64,000 nt of DNA, from NCBI RefSeq assembly GCF_900104955.1, contig NZ_FNSI01000002.1, forward strand, positions 186,001-250,000, written 5' to 3'. This DNA is from Beijerinckia sp. 28-YEA-48 (GTDB taxonomy: Bacteria > Pseudomonadota > Alphaproteobacteria > Rhizobiales > Beijerinckiaceae). The stretch's first letter is position 1; each line of letters starts with the position of its first letter. Positions 17,398 through 26,817 of the stretch are shown here, piece after piece. The notes below the pieces were generated by a model. The model saw only the letters and a list, made by a program, of their open reading frames with translations, had not been told where the DNA came from and searched no databases. A program made the translations under genes and the position numbers.

Positions 17398-18975
17398 TCA
17401 GTGCCCTAGTATAGCCCTTCCATCGCGCAAATGGTCGTGATGAACCACATTGGCATCACGCAGGTCCGGCGGTAACAGCACGTCCGGCATGTCCTGGTAG
17501 CAGACCGGGCGGAGGAAGCGCTCGATGGCCAGCGAACCGACGGAGGTCGTGCGGCTATCCGATGTGGCGGGGAAAGGGCCGCCATGCACCATGGCATGTG
17601 CCACTTCGACACCGGTTCCAAAGCCATTGACGAGGATGCGGCCGACTTTGCGTTCGAGAAGAGGTAGCAGCTTGCGCGCTTCGTCATGGTCGGCGTCGGC
17701 GATATGCAAAGCCGCCGTCAATTGTCCTTCAAGGCTAAGGAGAACGCGCGCGATCTCGGCGCTGTCGCGACAACGGACGATGAGCGATGAAGCGCCAAAC
17801 ACCTCTTCGGCGAGTTTTGCATCGGCGAGGAAAACCTCCGCTGTCGTGGTGAACAGCCCGGCGATGCATTGATACCGTCCGCCTTGTTGTCCGCGCGCAA
17901 TGGTTCGCACACTGTCGTGCGTGTCAAGGGCGCTCACACCGCTCTCATAGGCCTGATGAATGCCAGGTGTCAGCATCGTTGTCGCGCCCGCACCAGAGAT
18001 AAGGCGACCGGCCTGTTCGAGAAACATATCGAGCGGCTTGCCATCAAGTGCGATGATGAGGCCGGGATTGGTGCAGAACTGTCCCGCGCCCATGGTGAGC
18101 GAGGCGACGAAGGCGGCCGCGATCTTGTCGCTGCGCTCGGCCAAAGCGGCTGGGAAAAGCAGGACGGGGTTGATGGAACTCATCTCGGCATAGACCGGAA
18201 TGGGTTCAGCGCGGCGCTGCGCGATCGCCATCAGGGCAAGGCCGCCCCGGCGCGAACCGGTGAAGCCCACCGCCGTGATGCGCGGATCGGAAACCAGCGC
18301 CTGGCCAATCTCATGGCCGCTGTCGAAGAGCAGTGAGAAGACGCCTTCGGGTAGACCGCCGTCCTTGACGGCTTTCTGGATTGCGCGGCCGACCAGTTCG
18401 GATGTGCCGGGATGCGCCGGATGGGCCTTGCAGACGACCGGGCAGCCGGCGGCGAGTGCCGACGCTGTGTCGCCACCGGCGACAGAGAAGGCTAACGGAA
18501 AATTTGATGCGCCGAATATGGCCACCGGTCCGAGCGGGATTTTTCGCAGGCGCAGGTCCGACCGTGGCAACGGCTGGCGATCGGGCTGGGCCGGATCGAC
18601 CCGCAGTTCAAGATAATGGCCATCGCGCACAACCTGAGCGAAGAGGCGCAATTGGCCGACCGTGCGGCCGCGTTCGCCCTCAAGCCGGACGCGAGGCAGA
18701 CTGGTTTCGGCCATAGCCCGTTCGATCAGCGCGTCGCCAAGGTCGAGAATATTGGTCGCGATCGCCTCAAGGAATGTTGCGCGCTTTTCCCTCGGCAAAT
18801 TCCGATAGGGATCGAACGCCGCCGCCGCGAGAGCGCAAGCTTCATCCAACTGGCGCAGGCTGGCGCCCGGATAGGGAGGGTCCAGACCTTCGCCGGTCGA
18901 CGGATTAACGGCGCGCAGCCCGCTTTGCGAGCCCCGCACGCTCTTCGACCCAATCAGCATTTCTCCATTCAGCAT
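17398..18975 (-). CDS. Aldehyde dehydrogenase, 2-oxoglutarate semialdehyde type
   Basis: A 525-residue NAD(P)-dependent aldehyde dehydrogenase. The nucleotide site is seen in [20 protein letters not shown] and in the GFTGSRRGG loop; the general-base glutamate is in [11 protein letters not shown] and the catalytic cysteine in [10 protein letters not shown]. The pattern [17 protein letters not shown] is characteristic of the 2,5-dioxovalerate (alpha-ketoglutarate semialdehyde) dehydrogenase branch. It is the last gene of the minus-strand catabolic operon that starts at 28820, and would oxidise an aldehyde made by the aldolase or the ThDP enzyme upstream. The last residues (after NVVHHDHL) run into an IS30 remnant and may differ from the native end. 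Confidence 0.9.
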   Translation of the reverse strand: MLNGEMLIGSKSVRGSQSGLRAVNPSTGEGLDPPYPGASLRQLDEACALAAAAFDPYRNLPREKRATFLEAIATNILDLGDALIERAMAETSLPRVRLEGERGRTVGQLRLFAQVVRDGHYLELRVDPAQPDRQPLPRSDLRLRKIPLGPVAIFGASNFPLAFSVAGGDTASALAAGCPVVCKAHPAHPGTSELVGRAIQKAVKDGGLPEGVFSLLFDSGHEIGQALVSDPRITAVGFTGSRRGGLALMAIAQRRAEPIPVYAEMSSINPVLLFPAALAERSDKIAAAFVASLTMGAGQFCTNPGLIIALDGKPLDMFLEQAGRLISGAGATTMLTPGIHQAYESGVSALDTHDSVRTIARGQQGGRYQCIAGLFTTTAEVFLADAKLAEEVFGASSLIVRCRDSAEIARVLLSLEGQLTAALHIADADHDEARKLLPLLERKVGRILVNGFGTGVEVAHAMVHGGPFPATSDSRTTSVGSLAIERFLRPVCYQDMPDVLLPPDLRDANVVHHDHLRDGRAILGH

Positions 18976-19026
18976 GTCCGCATCCTCCCATAGCGTTCCC
19001 GCTCAGGATCGCTTGCATCGCATTCG

Positions 19027-20037
19027 TCACTGTTTGCCGAGACCGGCCTTCTCGATCACGGCACCCCATTTCTTCACATCGGCGATCATGCGGGCACGCA
19101 TTTCCGCAGGGGTTGATCCTTCCGGATTCAGGCCGATCATACGCGCCTTGGTACGAACGTTCTCATCCCTCAGGGCTTCGTTGATCTTGATGTTGAGGAA
19201 TTCAAGCACATCGGGCGGTAGGCCGGCCGGCGCCGACAGACCGTTCCAGCTTTGCACCACATATTCCGGATAACCGCTTTCCTTGGCTGTGGGCGTATCG
19301 GGCAGATAGTCGGCCCGTTTCTCGCCGCCGATTGCGAGCACGCGCAAGGCCTTGTCCTCAAGCGACCCTGAGAAACTGGCAAAGAAATCGAAGCCGACGT
19401 CGATGTCCTTGCGCAATAGCGCATTGACGAGATCGGCGCTGGTCTTGAAGTTGATAACGGCGACGTCGAGACCTTCGAGCTGCGCCAGCAGCAGCGCCGA
19501 CAGATGTTGCGTGCTGCCTGCCAGCGATGTGCCGAAATTGAGTTTCTTCGGATTCTCCCGGGCTGCCTGGACAAGATCCTTCAAGGTTTTGAAGGGAGAG
19601 TGCGCATTGACCGTCACGAGAATGTCGAAGGATGCGACGACGGAGACCTGCGTGAAATCCTCGACGATGTCGTAGGGTTTCTGCTCCACCAAGGAAGCGG
19701 CGATGGCCTGGCCGTTGCCCGTCACGCCGAGGATGTATCCGTTGGCCGGGGAATCGAGCACGGAGCGCATGGCGGCGCGCCCGCCCGCGCCTGGGCGATT
19801 TTCGATCACGAAGGCCGCGCCGGTCATTTCCTGCAAGCGCTGCGCCAGAAGGCGCATGGTCATGTCGCCGGCACCACCGGCGCCGAACGGCGTTATGATG
19901 CGTACCGGCCGGTCGGGAAACTTACTCTGCGCATCCGCAGGCCCGGCGCTGGCCACGAGCAGTAGGCAAGCGCCGAGCGCCAGCGTGCCGATGACTGATC
20001 TTGCGAGGCCGTACAGTCGGTTTGCGTTAGATGGCAT
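19027..20037 (-). CDS. TctC/Bug family substrate-binding protein
   Basis: A 336-residue periplasmic binding protein of the tripartite tricarboxylate transporter (TTT) family. It has a signal peptide (core LALGACLLLVASAG, cleavage near ADAQS) and the family motif PVRIITPFGAGGAGD, followed by ENRPGAGG and later GNGQA. A strong GAGGAGAGG site precedes the ATG at 20037. No TctA or TctB membrane genes are in the window, which is common because Bug proteins greatly outnumber the membrane parts. Its place in the ring-cleavage operon suggests it binds an aromatic or dicarboxylic acid. The ligand is inferred only. Confidence 0.92.
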   Translation of the reverse strand: MPSNANRLYGLARSVIGTLALGACLLLVASAGPADAQSKFPDRPVRIITPFGAGGAGDMTMRLLAQRLQEMTGAAFVIENRPGAGGRAAMRSVLDSPANGYILGVTGNGQAIAASLVEQKPYDIVEDFTQVSVVASFDILVTVNAHSPFKTLKDLVQAARENPKKLNFGTSLAGSTQHLSALLLAQLEGLDVAVINFKTSADLVNALLRKDIDVGFDFFASFSGSLEDKALRVLAIGGEKRADYLPDTPTAKESGYPEYVVQSWNGLSAPAGLPPDVLEFLNIKINEALRDENVRTKARMIGLNPEGSTPAEMRARMIADVKKWGAVIEKAGLGKQ

Positions 20038-20086
20038 GGTTTCCTCCTCTCCACGGCCCTTTGCGGGCCTTGTCCTCCCAAAAATC

Positions 20087-20980
20087 TCACGGCATCAGAT
20101 TGGCTGTCGTGTCGTCAAAGAGTTCATCGACGCTCAATCGGTGCGGGATGATCTTCTGATCGAGCGACCAGTCGATGGCCAGTTGCAGGCCTTTGCGCAG
20201 CGCGTCGAGGCCGAAGGGCGGGAATGGATCGGGCTCGCCACCTTCCGTCAGGGCGCGGCTTTCGACGATCATGCGGAAGATTTCGCGCACCGCTTCTGGA
20301 TTGTTCTTCGACACATCCTGATGGACCACGAACATGTGGTTCACCGGAACGACATGTTCACGCTTGTACCAATCCTTCGCCGCCTCATGCGGGTCTGGCA
20401 CCAGGCGCTGAACGCGCGGGTCCTTCGGCATGTCGACGCCAAGCAACGCCGCCGCCAGTTCTCCCTCTAGCATCATGTCGGGAACGGACGACCCTTTCGG
20501 TAACCGTTCGCAATGCGGCGGATCGGTATATTCGGCCAGATGCCCGTCGTTCAGCGTGCACCAGGTCACCTTGTCGAGATCGACGCCGTATTCGTGTCGT
20601 AAGATGCCGCGGATCCACAATCCCGTCGTCTGCGCATACGTGCGAACACCGACGCGCTTGCCCTCGATATCCTTGGGCTTGAGATCGAACAGCTCCTTGT
20701 TGAATCCCGCGCAATGGTGCTGGAAGCGGCCCGAGATCGGCGCTGGCAGAAGCACAAATGGTTTGCCGTAAGCCTTGGCCTGCAGATAGGTAACGATGGC
20801 GAGTTCGCCCGCGTCGAAGGCATTCTCCCGCACCATCGCCTTAAAACCGTTATGCGCCGTCTCTGGGCCGCAGAAATCCAGCTTGACAATGTCCGAGGTG
20901 ACGCGGCCGTCCTTCATCGCTTTGGTCACGGGATAATTAGCGAGATTGGTTTTCAGTGTCGTCACCGCGCAGGTCACCAT
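20087..20980 (-). CDS. 4,5-dihydroxyphthalate decarboxylase-like protein, copy 1
   Basis: A 297-residue protein of the 4,5-dihydroxyphthalate decarboxylase-like family (Pht5-like), which has a periplasmic-binding-protein fold but here no signal peptide, so it should be cytoplasmic. Family landmarks are DAGELAIVTYLQAKAYGKPF, LLPAPISGRFQHHCA, and GKRVGVRTYAQTTGLWIRG. A good AAGGGAGG site precedes the ATG. In phthalate pathways the founder enzyme makes protocatechuate, the substrate for 4,5-cleavage, which fits the LigB-type and LigJ genes in this operon. It differs from the copies at 27846 and 36251, so the three may act on different compounds or serve as binding proteins. Function is family-based, not proven. 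Confidence 0.8.
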   Translation of the reverse strand: MVTCAVTTLKTNLANYPVTKAMKDGRVTSDIVKLDFCGPETAHNGFKAMVRENAFDAGELAIVTYLQAKAYGKPFVLLPAPISGRFQHHCAGFNKELFDLKPKDIEGKRVGVRTYAQTTGLWIRGILRHEYGVDLDKVTWCTLNDGHLAEYTDPPHCERLPKGSSVPDMMLEGELAAALLGVDMPKDPRVQRLVPDPHEAAKDWYKREHVVPVNHMFVVHQDVSKNNPEAVREIFRMIVESRALTEGGEPDPFPPFGLDALRKGLQLAIDWSLDQKIIPHRLSVDELFDDTTANLMP

Positions 20981-20991
20981 GTTTTCCTCCC

Positions 20992-22539
20992 TTAGTGAAT
21001 TTTGACTTCAATGAGCATCGGGCCGGCCGCCTGGGTCGAGCGCACCATCGCTTGATAGAAATCGCCGGCATCTTCGACACGCACGCCCGGCACGCCCATG
21101 CTCTTGGCCATCGCCACCCAGTCGATGGTGGGGCGGTCGATATCGATCATCGCCAAGGCTTGAGGCCCGGGTTGCCCAAAGCCCATGTTGGCGAATTCGC
21201 TTTTCAAGATCTGATACGAATTGTTGGCGAAAATGATCGTCGTGACGGGCAAGCTCTCGCGCGCCTGCGTCCACAGCGATTGGATCGTGTACATGGCACT
21301 GCCATCGCCGACGAGACAGAAAGTCCGTCGATCGGGACAGGCCAGCGCCGCGCCCGTCGCCACCGGAGTGCCATAACCAATCGAACCGCCCATGTTCTGA
21401 ATCGTGTCATGCGGCGGAGCGCCCGCCGTTAGGCCCATGGTTTCGCGACCCGTCGTCAGAGACTCATCGACGAGGATGCAGTGCTCGGGCATGGCGGCGG
21501 CCAACGCATGGGCGATGCTGACCGGATGCAAGGCGCCTTGCGGGATGCTTTGGCCGTCGCGCGGTTGCGTCAGAGGTTGCACTAGCCGTGCGTCGAGGGC
21601 ATCGGCAAGCATGTCGAGTCCAGCCATCGAATCCTCGTCCCTCTCGACGAGCACGTGAACCTGACAGTCCGGCGCCTTCAAGAGACTTGGCTTGTCGGGA
21701 TAGCTGAAGAAGGCGATCGGCTCGCCCGTTTCGACGGTGATGATATGTTTGAACGATTTCAGGAACGCCAATGCCTGGGGCACCGCATAGGGAATGCGCT
21801 CCAGCGGTGTCCGGCCCGCCCCGCGCTCAATACGTGCGGAGAAGAATTGGGTCGCCAGACGGCAGCCGGTCTTGACGGCGATGCGACCCGCCAGTTCCAG
21901 CGCGCGGCCGCGCATCGCCTTGCCGCCCAGAATGATCAGCGTCGGATCGGCGGATTTTAAAATGCGGGCTGCCTGATCGACGCGCTCCGAGCTAGGAGGG
22001 CTCAGCTGCGTCGTCGCACGTTCGGGCCGTTGCGGCATGCCGGCGTCACCCCAGGAGAAATTGCCCGGCAAGATCAGCGTGGCGATCTGGCCAGGTTGCG
22101 CGCTGGCTTGAGCAACGGCCGCTGCCGCATCAGCGGCGATAGAGCGGGCTGAATCGGCGCGGCGCACCCAATCGCTAAGCGGACGGGCGAGACCGGCGAT
22201 GTCGGAGGTCAGCGGCGCATCATACTTGAGATGATGAGTGGCATGTTCGCCGACGATGTTGACGATGCCGGAACCGGCGCGCTTGGCGTTGTGAATGTTG
22301 GCAAGGCCGTTGGCGAGGCCGGGTCCCAGGTGCAGCAGGGTCGAAGCTGGCTTGTCGCGCATCCGATACCAGCCGTCGGCCGCGCCCGTGCAAACCCCTT
22401 CGAACAGGCAGAGCACGCTTTTCATGCGCGGATTTTCGAGCGCCGCGAGGAAATGCATCTCGGACGTGCCCGGATTGGCGAAACAGACGTCGACCCCTTG
22501 GTCAGCGAGCGTGGTGACGAGACTTTCTGCACCGTTCAT
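20992..22539 (-). CDS. Thiamine-diphosphate-dependent decarboxylase/synthase-like enzyme
   Basis: A 515-residue ThDP enzyme of the acetolactate synthase/benzoylformate decarboxylase superfamily with three domains. The catalytic glutamate is in LCLFEGVCTGAADG (near residue 47), and the ThDP/magnesium motif runs from GDGSAMYTIQ to FANNSYQIL in the C-terminal domain. No FAD-binding signature stands out. The start overlaps the stop of the aldolase gene by one base (TGATG), so the two are translationally coupled and probably act in sequence, with the ThDP enzyme decarboxylating or condensing a 2-oxo acid. The exact substrate is not known. It is annotated in relatives as acetolactate synthase large-subunit-like; the lack of a small-subunit gene argues against valine synthesis. 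Confidence 0.85.
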   Translation of the reverse strand: MNGAESLVTTLADQGVDVCFANPGTSEMHFLAALENPRMKSVLCLFEGVCTGAADGWYRMRDKPASTLLHLGPGLANGLANIHNAKRAGSGIVNIVGEHATHHLKYDAPLTSDIAGLARPLSDWVRRADSARSIAADAAAAVAQASAQPGQIATLILPGNFSWGDAGMPQRPERATTQLSPPSSERVDQAARILKSADPTLIILGGKAMRGRALELAGRIAVKTGCRLATQFFSARIERGAGRTPLERIPYAVPQALAFLKSFKHIITVETGEPIAFFSYPDKPSLLKAPDCQVHVLVERDEDSMAGLDMLADALDARLVQPLTQPRDGQSIPQGALHPVSIAHALAAAMPEHCILVDESLTTGRETMGLTAGAPPHDTIQNMGGSIGYGTPVATGAALACPDRRTFCLVGDGSAMYTIQSLWTQARESLPVTTIIFANNSYQILKSEFANMGFGQPGPQALAMIDIDRPTIDWVAMAKSMGVPGVRVEDAGDFYQAMVRSTQAAGPMLIEVKIH

Positions 22540-23399
22540 CAGTAACCTGCCAGTTCCCGGCCTTGGCCGACTACGCCGTAGCTTCGCGAGGGGGCCGACA
22601 TCAGGAATCGATAGCCTTCAGCAAGCAGTCGTTCGAGATTCTTGGCCGAGACGTGCGGATTGCCAACCGGAACTTTATACTTGTGGCAGGTGGCCGCGAT
22701 GGCTTTCATGGCATCGATGACCACCGGATGCTCGTATTGGCGCGGATAACCCAGTTCCTGGCTGAGATCGCCTTCGCCGATCAGGCAAAAGCCAATGCCA
22801 GGCACGCTGGCCAGCATGTCGTCGAGATTTTGGATTGCCGCCGTGCTCTCGATCATGAGGCCGACGAGAATTTCCCCTTCTGGCGCGAGCGGCCACACAT
22901 CGGCGCGCGCGTAATATTCCGGTTGAGTGAGGCCCCAATAGCGCGCGGCATTGGCCGGTCCGTCGCCACGCACGCCGCGCGGTTCGTAGAGCGCAGCATT
23001 CTTCGGGCGAGCGTACCGGCAGGAGGCCACGGCACTGTAAGCCTGTTCCACCGTGCTGACATGCGGCCAGATCACGCCATAGACGCCGCGGTCCAACACC
23101 TGCTTGGCAAAGGACTGGTTCATCTCAACGCCATTGGCCGGGATGCGCGCCAACGGTGTGACTGACGGAGCGACGGAGCCTGACTCGGCAATCGCCTTGC
23201 GGTTGAGCATGTATTGCAACGCATCGCCAAGACCGGCGACATCGTAAGGATTATGTTCCATTTCATAGACGACGCCATCATAAGGCGCATCACTCATTTC
23301 GGCGGCGGTCTGCTTGTCGAGCTTGGCGAAAGCGGCGAACGCCGGCTTGCCAGCCTCCCAGGCACGGATCACACCATTCAGGCGATTGCTCTTGGACAT
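22539..23399 (-). CDS. HpcH/HpaI family aldolase
   Basis: A 286-residue class II aldolase-like protein. The start at 23399 has AGAGG upstream; a start 6 codons earlier is possible. Family signs include the YEMEHNPYD segment (metal-region glutamate), VYGVIWPHVSTVEQA, and LVGLMIESTAAIQNLDD with the conserved glutamate. HpcH/HpaI enzymes cleave 4-hydroxy-2-oxo acids to pyruvate (or oxaloacetate) plus an aldehyde or keto acid. Here it may do the last carbon-carbon cleavage of the ring-cleavage route, replacing the RraA-type LigK/GalC aldolase usual in the protocatechuate 4,5 pathway. It is coupled to the ThDP enzyme gene. Confidence 0.88.
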   Translation of the reverse strand: MSKSNRLNGVIRAWEAGKPAFAAFAKLDKQTAAEMSDAPYDGVVYEMEHNPYDVAGLGDALQYMLNRKAIAESGSVAPSVTPLARIPANGVEMNQSFAKQVLDRGVYGVIWPHVSTVEQAYSAVASCRYARPKNAALYEPRGVRGDGPANAARYWGLTQPEYYARADVWPLAPEGEILVGLMIESTAAIQNLDDMLASVPGIGFCLIGEGDLSQELGYPRQYEHPVVIDAMKAIAATCHKYKVPVGNPHVSAKNLERLLAEGYRFLMSAPSRSYGVVGQGRELAGY

Positions 23400-23496
23400 A
23401 TTGACCTCTGAAATCACAAGCTAGCGGAGCGCGCGGGCGTTGCCCCCATTAATTCGTCGGGCAGGGCCATTCATTCGGTGTGGCATCCGCGCTCTC

Positions 23497-24477
23497 TCAA
23501 GCCTGCGGCGCCCAATACATGAAGCCCATGCCTTCACCGGTGCCCGCTTCCGTGCGGTAGCAGGGCACATAATCGACAAGGGTCATCTTGGCGCCCGCTT
23601 TCTGCAACGACACCATCATAGCGCTGTAAAGTTTGATCTCGGACGTACCAGATTGATAGGATCGATCGTCGACCTCAACCAGTGCGTCGAAATCATAATC
23701 GCCGAGATAGCTGATGATCTTGCGGTCAAAGGCTTCGTCGCAGACGAAATGCGACAAACCACCGGACGCAATCACAGCCACGCGCTTGTCGCTGTCCCAG
23801 GCTTCGACCGCCTTCAACAACGCCTTGCCAAAGGCGACGCTACGCGCCATCGACGGTTGCGTCGGTGTGTAGAACGTGTTCATCAGAATTGGTACGTGGG
23901 GCGGCGGGTTGTCGTTCATCACCTGCCGATAGACGAAGCCGAATGCATGCGGGACGATCGGCTCGCCCTTCATCCAGACATTGCCGGGCCATTTCATCAA
24001 ATCGGTGATGTCGAAGCCTTGTGCTTCCAGCGATCCGATGAGATGCAGGGCAAGTTCCGGGTGGCAGTGGTGCATCACCGGGTGGTCCGGCGCATAGACC
24101 GATCGCTGCGGCGGCCCGTTATGCACCTCTTCGCCAGTATAGATAGCGATCGAAGGCGTCATGTCGACAAAAATCTCTTTCTGATCTTTGCCGAGAATGA
24201 TAGCGACATCGACATTGGCGGCTTCATAGGCACGGCGCATTTCCGCGATCGCCGCCGTGCAACGTGCCGAGCGTACCTGGCGCTCTTCCAGCGTCAGAAG
24301 GCGATCGAACCCTTCAGCCCGGCGCTCGTCGTAAAGTTCGGGATAGGTCCAGGTCCTATTGCGATACCAGAGAGTCGGATTCTTCCGGTCACGCTCCCCA
24401 TTGCCGAGCCAATCCTCCGCCTTTTGACCGAGCATCCCGCTATGCGGGATGGCCATTCCAAATACGATCTGCGCCAT
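23497..24477 (-). CDS. Class III extradiol ring-cleavage dioxygenase, LigB type
   Basis: A 326-residue catalytic subunit of the LigB family. Likely iron ligands are the histidine in GMAIPHSGML near residue 12, a histidine in the PVMHHCHPE segment, and the glutamate in SGTSEIKLYSAM; VIASGGLSHFVCDE is also a conserved element, with the histidine that acts as acid-base. LigB-type enzymes open catechols such as protocatechuate or gallate between or beside the hydroxyls. There is no LigA-type small-subunit gene beside it and no LigA domain fused to it, unlike protocatechuate and gallate dioxygenases, so it may act alone on a different substrate. It lies in the middle of the minus-strand operon. 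Confidence 0.88.
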   Translation of the reverse strand: MAQIVFGMAIPHSGMLGQKAEDWLGNGERDRKNPTLWYRNRTWTYPELYDERRAEGFDRLLTLEERQVRSARCTAAIAEMRRAYEAANVDVAIILGKDQKEIFVDMTPSIAIYTGEEVHNGPPQRSVYAPDHPVMHHCHPELALHLIGSLEAQGFDITDLMKWPGNVWMKGEPIVPHAFGFVYRQVMNDNPPPHVPILMNTFYTPTQPSMARSVAFGKALLKAVEAWDSDKRVAVIASGGLSHFVCDEAFDRKIISYLGDYDFDALVEVDDRSYQSGTSEIKLYSAMMVSLQKAGAKMTLVDYVPCYRTEAGTGEGMGFMYWAPQA

Positions 24478-24519
24478 GGCTTCGACTTTCCGTTGTGAAT
24501 TGAACGTACCGTGAAAAGA

Positions 24520-25824
24520 TTATGCTTTCGCCACGTCCGGCGCCGTCTGAACACGCGGCGCCCATTTCGGCCGCAGCAGTACCGCCGTGTTGACGGCGCC
24601 GATGAGCAGGAAAACAAAAATAACCATCATCGGCAGTTCGTAAGTGCCGCTGACATGCAGCAACCATCCCGACAGGCTGGCCGATATACCGCCGGCAAGG
24701 CTGGTGGCGAGCTGCTGCACGCCGGTCGCAAGCCCGATCGCCGGCTTGGGGATCAAGGTCAGCTTGCACAACGCCAGATTGTTGGCCGTCGTGAGCCCCA
24801 ACAGCGTCAGCGACAGCACGTTCCAGAACAGCGCCATTTGCAGCGTCGGGGCAAAAGCGCCGAACAGAACCGTGCTACCGCCGATGAAGCCGGCGATGAT
24901 GAAGGTTTTGCGGACGAACACCGCATCACCGCCGCGCTCGATGATCCGGTCGGCCGCCCAACCGGCGATCGTGGCGACGATGGCGATTCCGATGAAGCTG
25001 AAGAACGTGTAGAGGCCCGAACTTTGCAGCGAAAGACCACGCTGCTCGACGAGATAGGCCGGCATCCAGGTCATGCAGTAGAAGGTGAAATAGCCGTAAC
25101 AGAAATTGTTGATCATCGCGCCCCAGATGACCGGGCTTTTCAGGAGCGCGACCAATGTCACCGATGATGCCTTCTTCCGGTTTCCGGCCGCTTCCGCTTT
25201 CGACGGCAGATCGTTCCGAGTCACCATGAGCCAAGGGATCAGCCACAACATGCCGGCGATACCCGTGGCCAGGAACATGAGCTTCCATGAGTAATTGTCG
25301 ATGAGCCACGCGGCGATTGGCGCACCGAGAGCCGGCCCAATTTTACCGCCCGTCGACAGCACGCCGGCGGCGAAGCCCTTATGGCTTTCGCCCATGTTGC
25401 TGCCGATCCAGCGGTAGCTTGCGGGGATCACGACGGCCTCAGCCGCGCCGACGAGGAGGCGCATAAAGATCAAGGCGGCCAACGCCGTGACGAGGCCGGT
25501 GAGCGCTGTCGCCAGACACCAGATGGCGAAGAACGCCGCATAGGGCCATTTGACGCCATACCGATCGACGATCCAGCCCATCGGCAATTGCATCAAACCG
25601 TAGGTCCAGAAGAAGGCTGAGTTCAGCCAGCCACGGTCAACACTGTTGAGCACGAAATAGTCAACAAAGTTCTTGTCGGCGAGCGCCGACGAGAGGCTGG
25701 TGCGGTCGACGAAGGAGATGAGGAGACCGAACGTCAGCAGAGTTAGAACGGTCCAGAGGCGACCCGATGGCTCCTGGATGGTCAAGGACGGGGCATGCCC
25801 TTCGTTTGAACTCGACACCGCCAT
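24520..25824 (-). CDS. MFS transporter, anion:cation symporter type
   Basis: A 434-residue carrier with twelve predicted helices. The start at 25824 is chosen because it follows AAGAGG and begins just before the first helix; the frame extends far upstream only by chance through the next gene. The segments FGLLISFVDRTSLSSA in helix 1 and MGWIVDRYGVKWPYA in the loop after helix 2 are typical of the ACS family (phthalate, glucarate and hexuronate carriers). It lies between the LigI-like amidohydrolase and the LigB-type dioxygenase genes, so it is probably the inner-membrane importer for the aromatic acid that the operon degrades. Confidence 0.9.
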   Translation of the reverse strand: MAVSSSNEGHAPSLTIQEPSGRLWTVLTLLTFGLLISFVDRTSLSSALADKNFVDYFVLNSVDRGWLNSAFFWTYGLMQLPMGWIVDRYGVKWPYAAFFAIWCLATALTGLVTALAALIFMRLLVGAAEAVVIPASYRWIGSNMGESHKGFAAGVLSTGGKIGPALGAPIAAWLIDNYSWKLMFLATGIAGMLWLIPWLMVTRNDLPSKAEAAGNRKKASSVTLVALLKSPVIWGAMINNFCYGYFTFYCMTWMPAYLVEQRGLSLQSSGLYTFFSFIGIAIVATIAGWAADRIIERGGDAVFVRKTFIIAGFIGGSTVLFGAFAPTLQMALFWNVLSLTLLGLTTANNLALCKLTLIPKPAIGLATGVQQLATSLAGGISASLSGWLLHVSGTYELPMMVIFVFLLIGAVNTAVLLRPKWAPRVQTAPDVAKA

Positions 25825-25856
25825 GCCTCTTTCCCTTATCGACCGTACATTGCTCG

Positions 25857-26708
25857 TCAGCCCGCCAGCGCGGGATAGAGCTTCTGCGCGGTCGTGGCGA
25901 AAATCTTGCTCTGGTCGGTGGCCGAAAGCGATTTCAGCCGATCCTTCGCCGTCGCCAGAATCTCCGTCAGCGCGCCTTCGGAACTGGGAAAATTGGAGCC
26001 CCAAGCCATGCGGTCGGCGCCGAACGTCGCCACCAGTTTGGCGAACAGAGTTTCGGGCGTCGCCGCGCCGCGTTTCGCGTCGGCCATGATGCGCGGCGTC
26101 AGCTTGAGATAGATGGATTTGATCGGTGCCAGGTCGAACAGGCTTTGCGCCTTGGCATAAGGCGCCCCATCGGTGACATCCGGACGGCCGAGATGGTCGA
26201 GAATGATCGGCACGTTCGGGAATCGATGGGCCAGCGCCGCGACGGGCGCCAAGCCGATCGGCCCGGTCTGGATACACATCGGCAGACCCAATTCGCCGCA
26301 GAGTTCCCACGCCGGAAACGAACGTGGATCTTCCAGATCGCTCGGATCGAAATCCTTCGTGCTGCCGCCAGTGAACAGGCGCAGGCCGACCAGCCCTCGG
26401 TCCACCCAGCGATGAATTTCCTCCGTCGCATCGGGCTGGAGAATGTCGATGGAACCGACCGCCACAAGGCGATCGGAATATTGGGCACAGGCATCGGCCA
26501 CATAGCTGTTGTCGAAACCGTAGGTGGTCGAAGAATGAACGACGGCGGCTTTGTCGACGCTGGCGTCGTCCATAGCCGCGATCAACGTCTCGACCGTGCA
26601 AGGTCGCTCCCGCGACCAGTCGGAGCGTTTGCCGAACAGCGGCGCCAACGGATAACGGTTCGCATCATCGGAGATGACATGCGGGTGGATGTCGACATAA
26701 GAAACCAT
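25857..26708 (-). CDS. Amidohydrolase 2 family protein, LigI-like
   Basis: A 283-residue TIM-barrel hydrolase of the amidohydrolase-2 (PF04909) family. Metal-site features are DIHPHV near the N-terminus (HxH motif), the histidine in IILDHLGRPDV, and the aspartate-region MAWGSNFPSS, where the usual aspartate after GS is asparagine. The DHLGRPDV element is shared with 2-pyrone-4,6-dicarboxylate lactonase (LigI), which acts just before the LigJ hydratase; ligJ is the next gene upstream in this operon. Lactonase activity is therefore the best guess, though other PF04909 enzymes decarboxylate. A GGAGG site precedes the ATG. Confidence 0.82.
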   Translation of the reverse strand: MVSYVDIHPHVISDDANRYPLAPLFGKRSDWSRERPCTVETLIAAMDDASVDKAAVVHSSTTYGFDNSYVADACAQYSDRLVAVGSIDILQPDATEEIHRWVDRGLVGLRLFTGGSTKDFDPSDLEDPRSFPAWELCGELGLPMCIQTGPIGLAPVAALAHRFPNVPIILDHLGRPDVTDGAPYAKAQSLFDLAPIKSIYLKLTPRIMADAKRGAATPETLFAKLVATFGADRMAWGSNFPSSEGALTEILATAKDRLKSLSATDQSKIFATTAQKLYPALAG

Positions 26709-26817
26709 GGAATCCTCCGGGGTGCATCGCCCCTTTTTCTGGCCGCTGATCGACTGTGATCCCGCCAGGAGCCTTTGAAAAATTGAACTGCTGCAGCGCC
26801 GATCACTTCTTCGCGCT

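Noticed and set aside
20992-22539. Assignment of the ThDP enzyme as biosynthetic acetolactate synthase.
   Set aside because: No small-subunit gene and a catabolic operon context; a decarboxylase or lyase role fits better.
23440-24498. A 352-codon plus-strand frame opposite the LigB-type gene, and similar long antisense frames at 26829-27966 and 31843-32631.
   Set aside because: They mirror genes with clear family motifs on the minus strand, have no recognisable domain, and arise because high-GC coding DNA has few stops in the opposite frames.
24520-26601. A 693-residue version of the MFS carrier with a long N-terminal extension.
   Set aside because: The extra part is out-of-frame reading through the amidohydrolase gene; the MFS domain starts after a good ribosome site at 25824.
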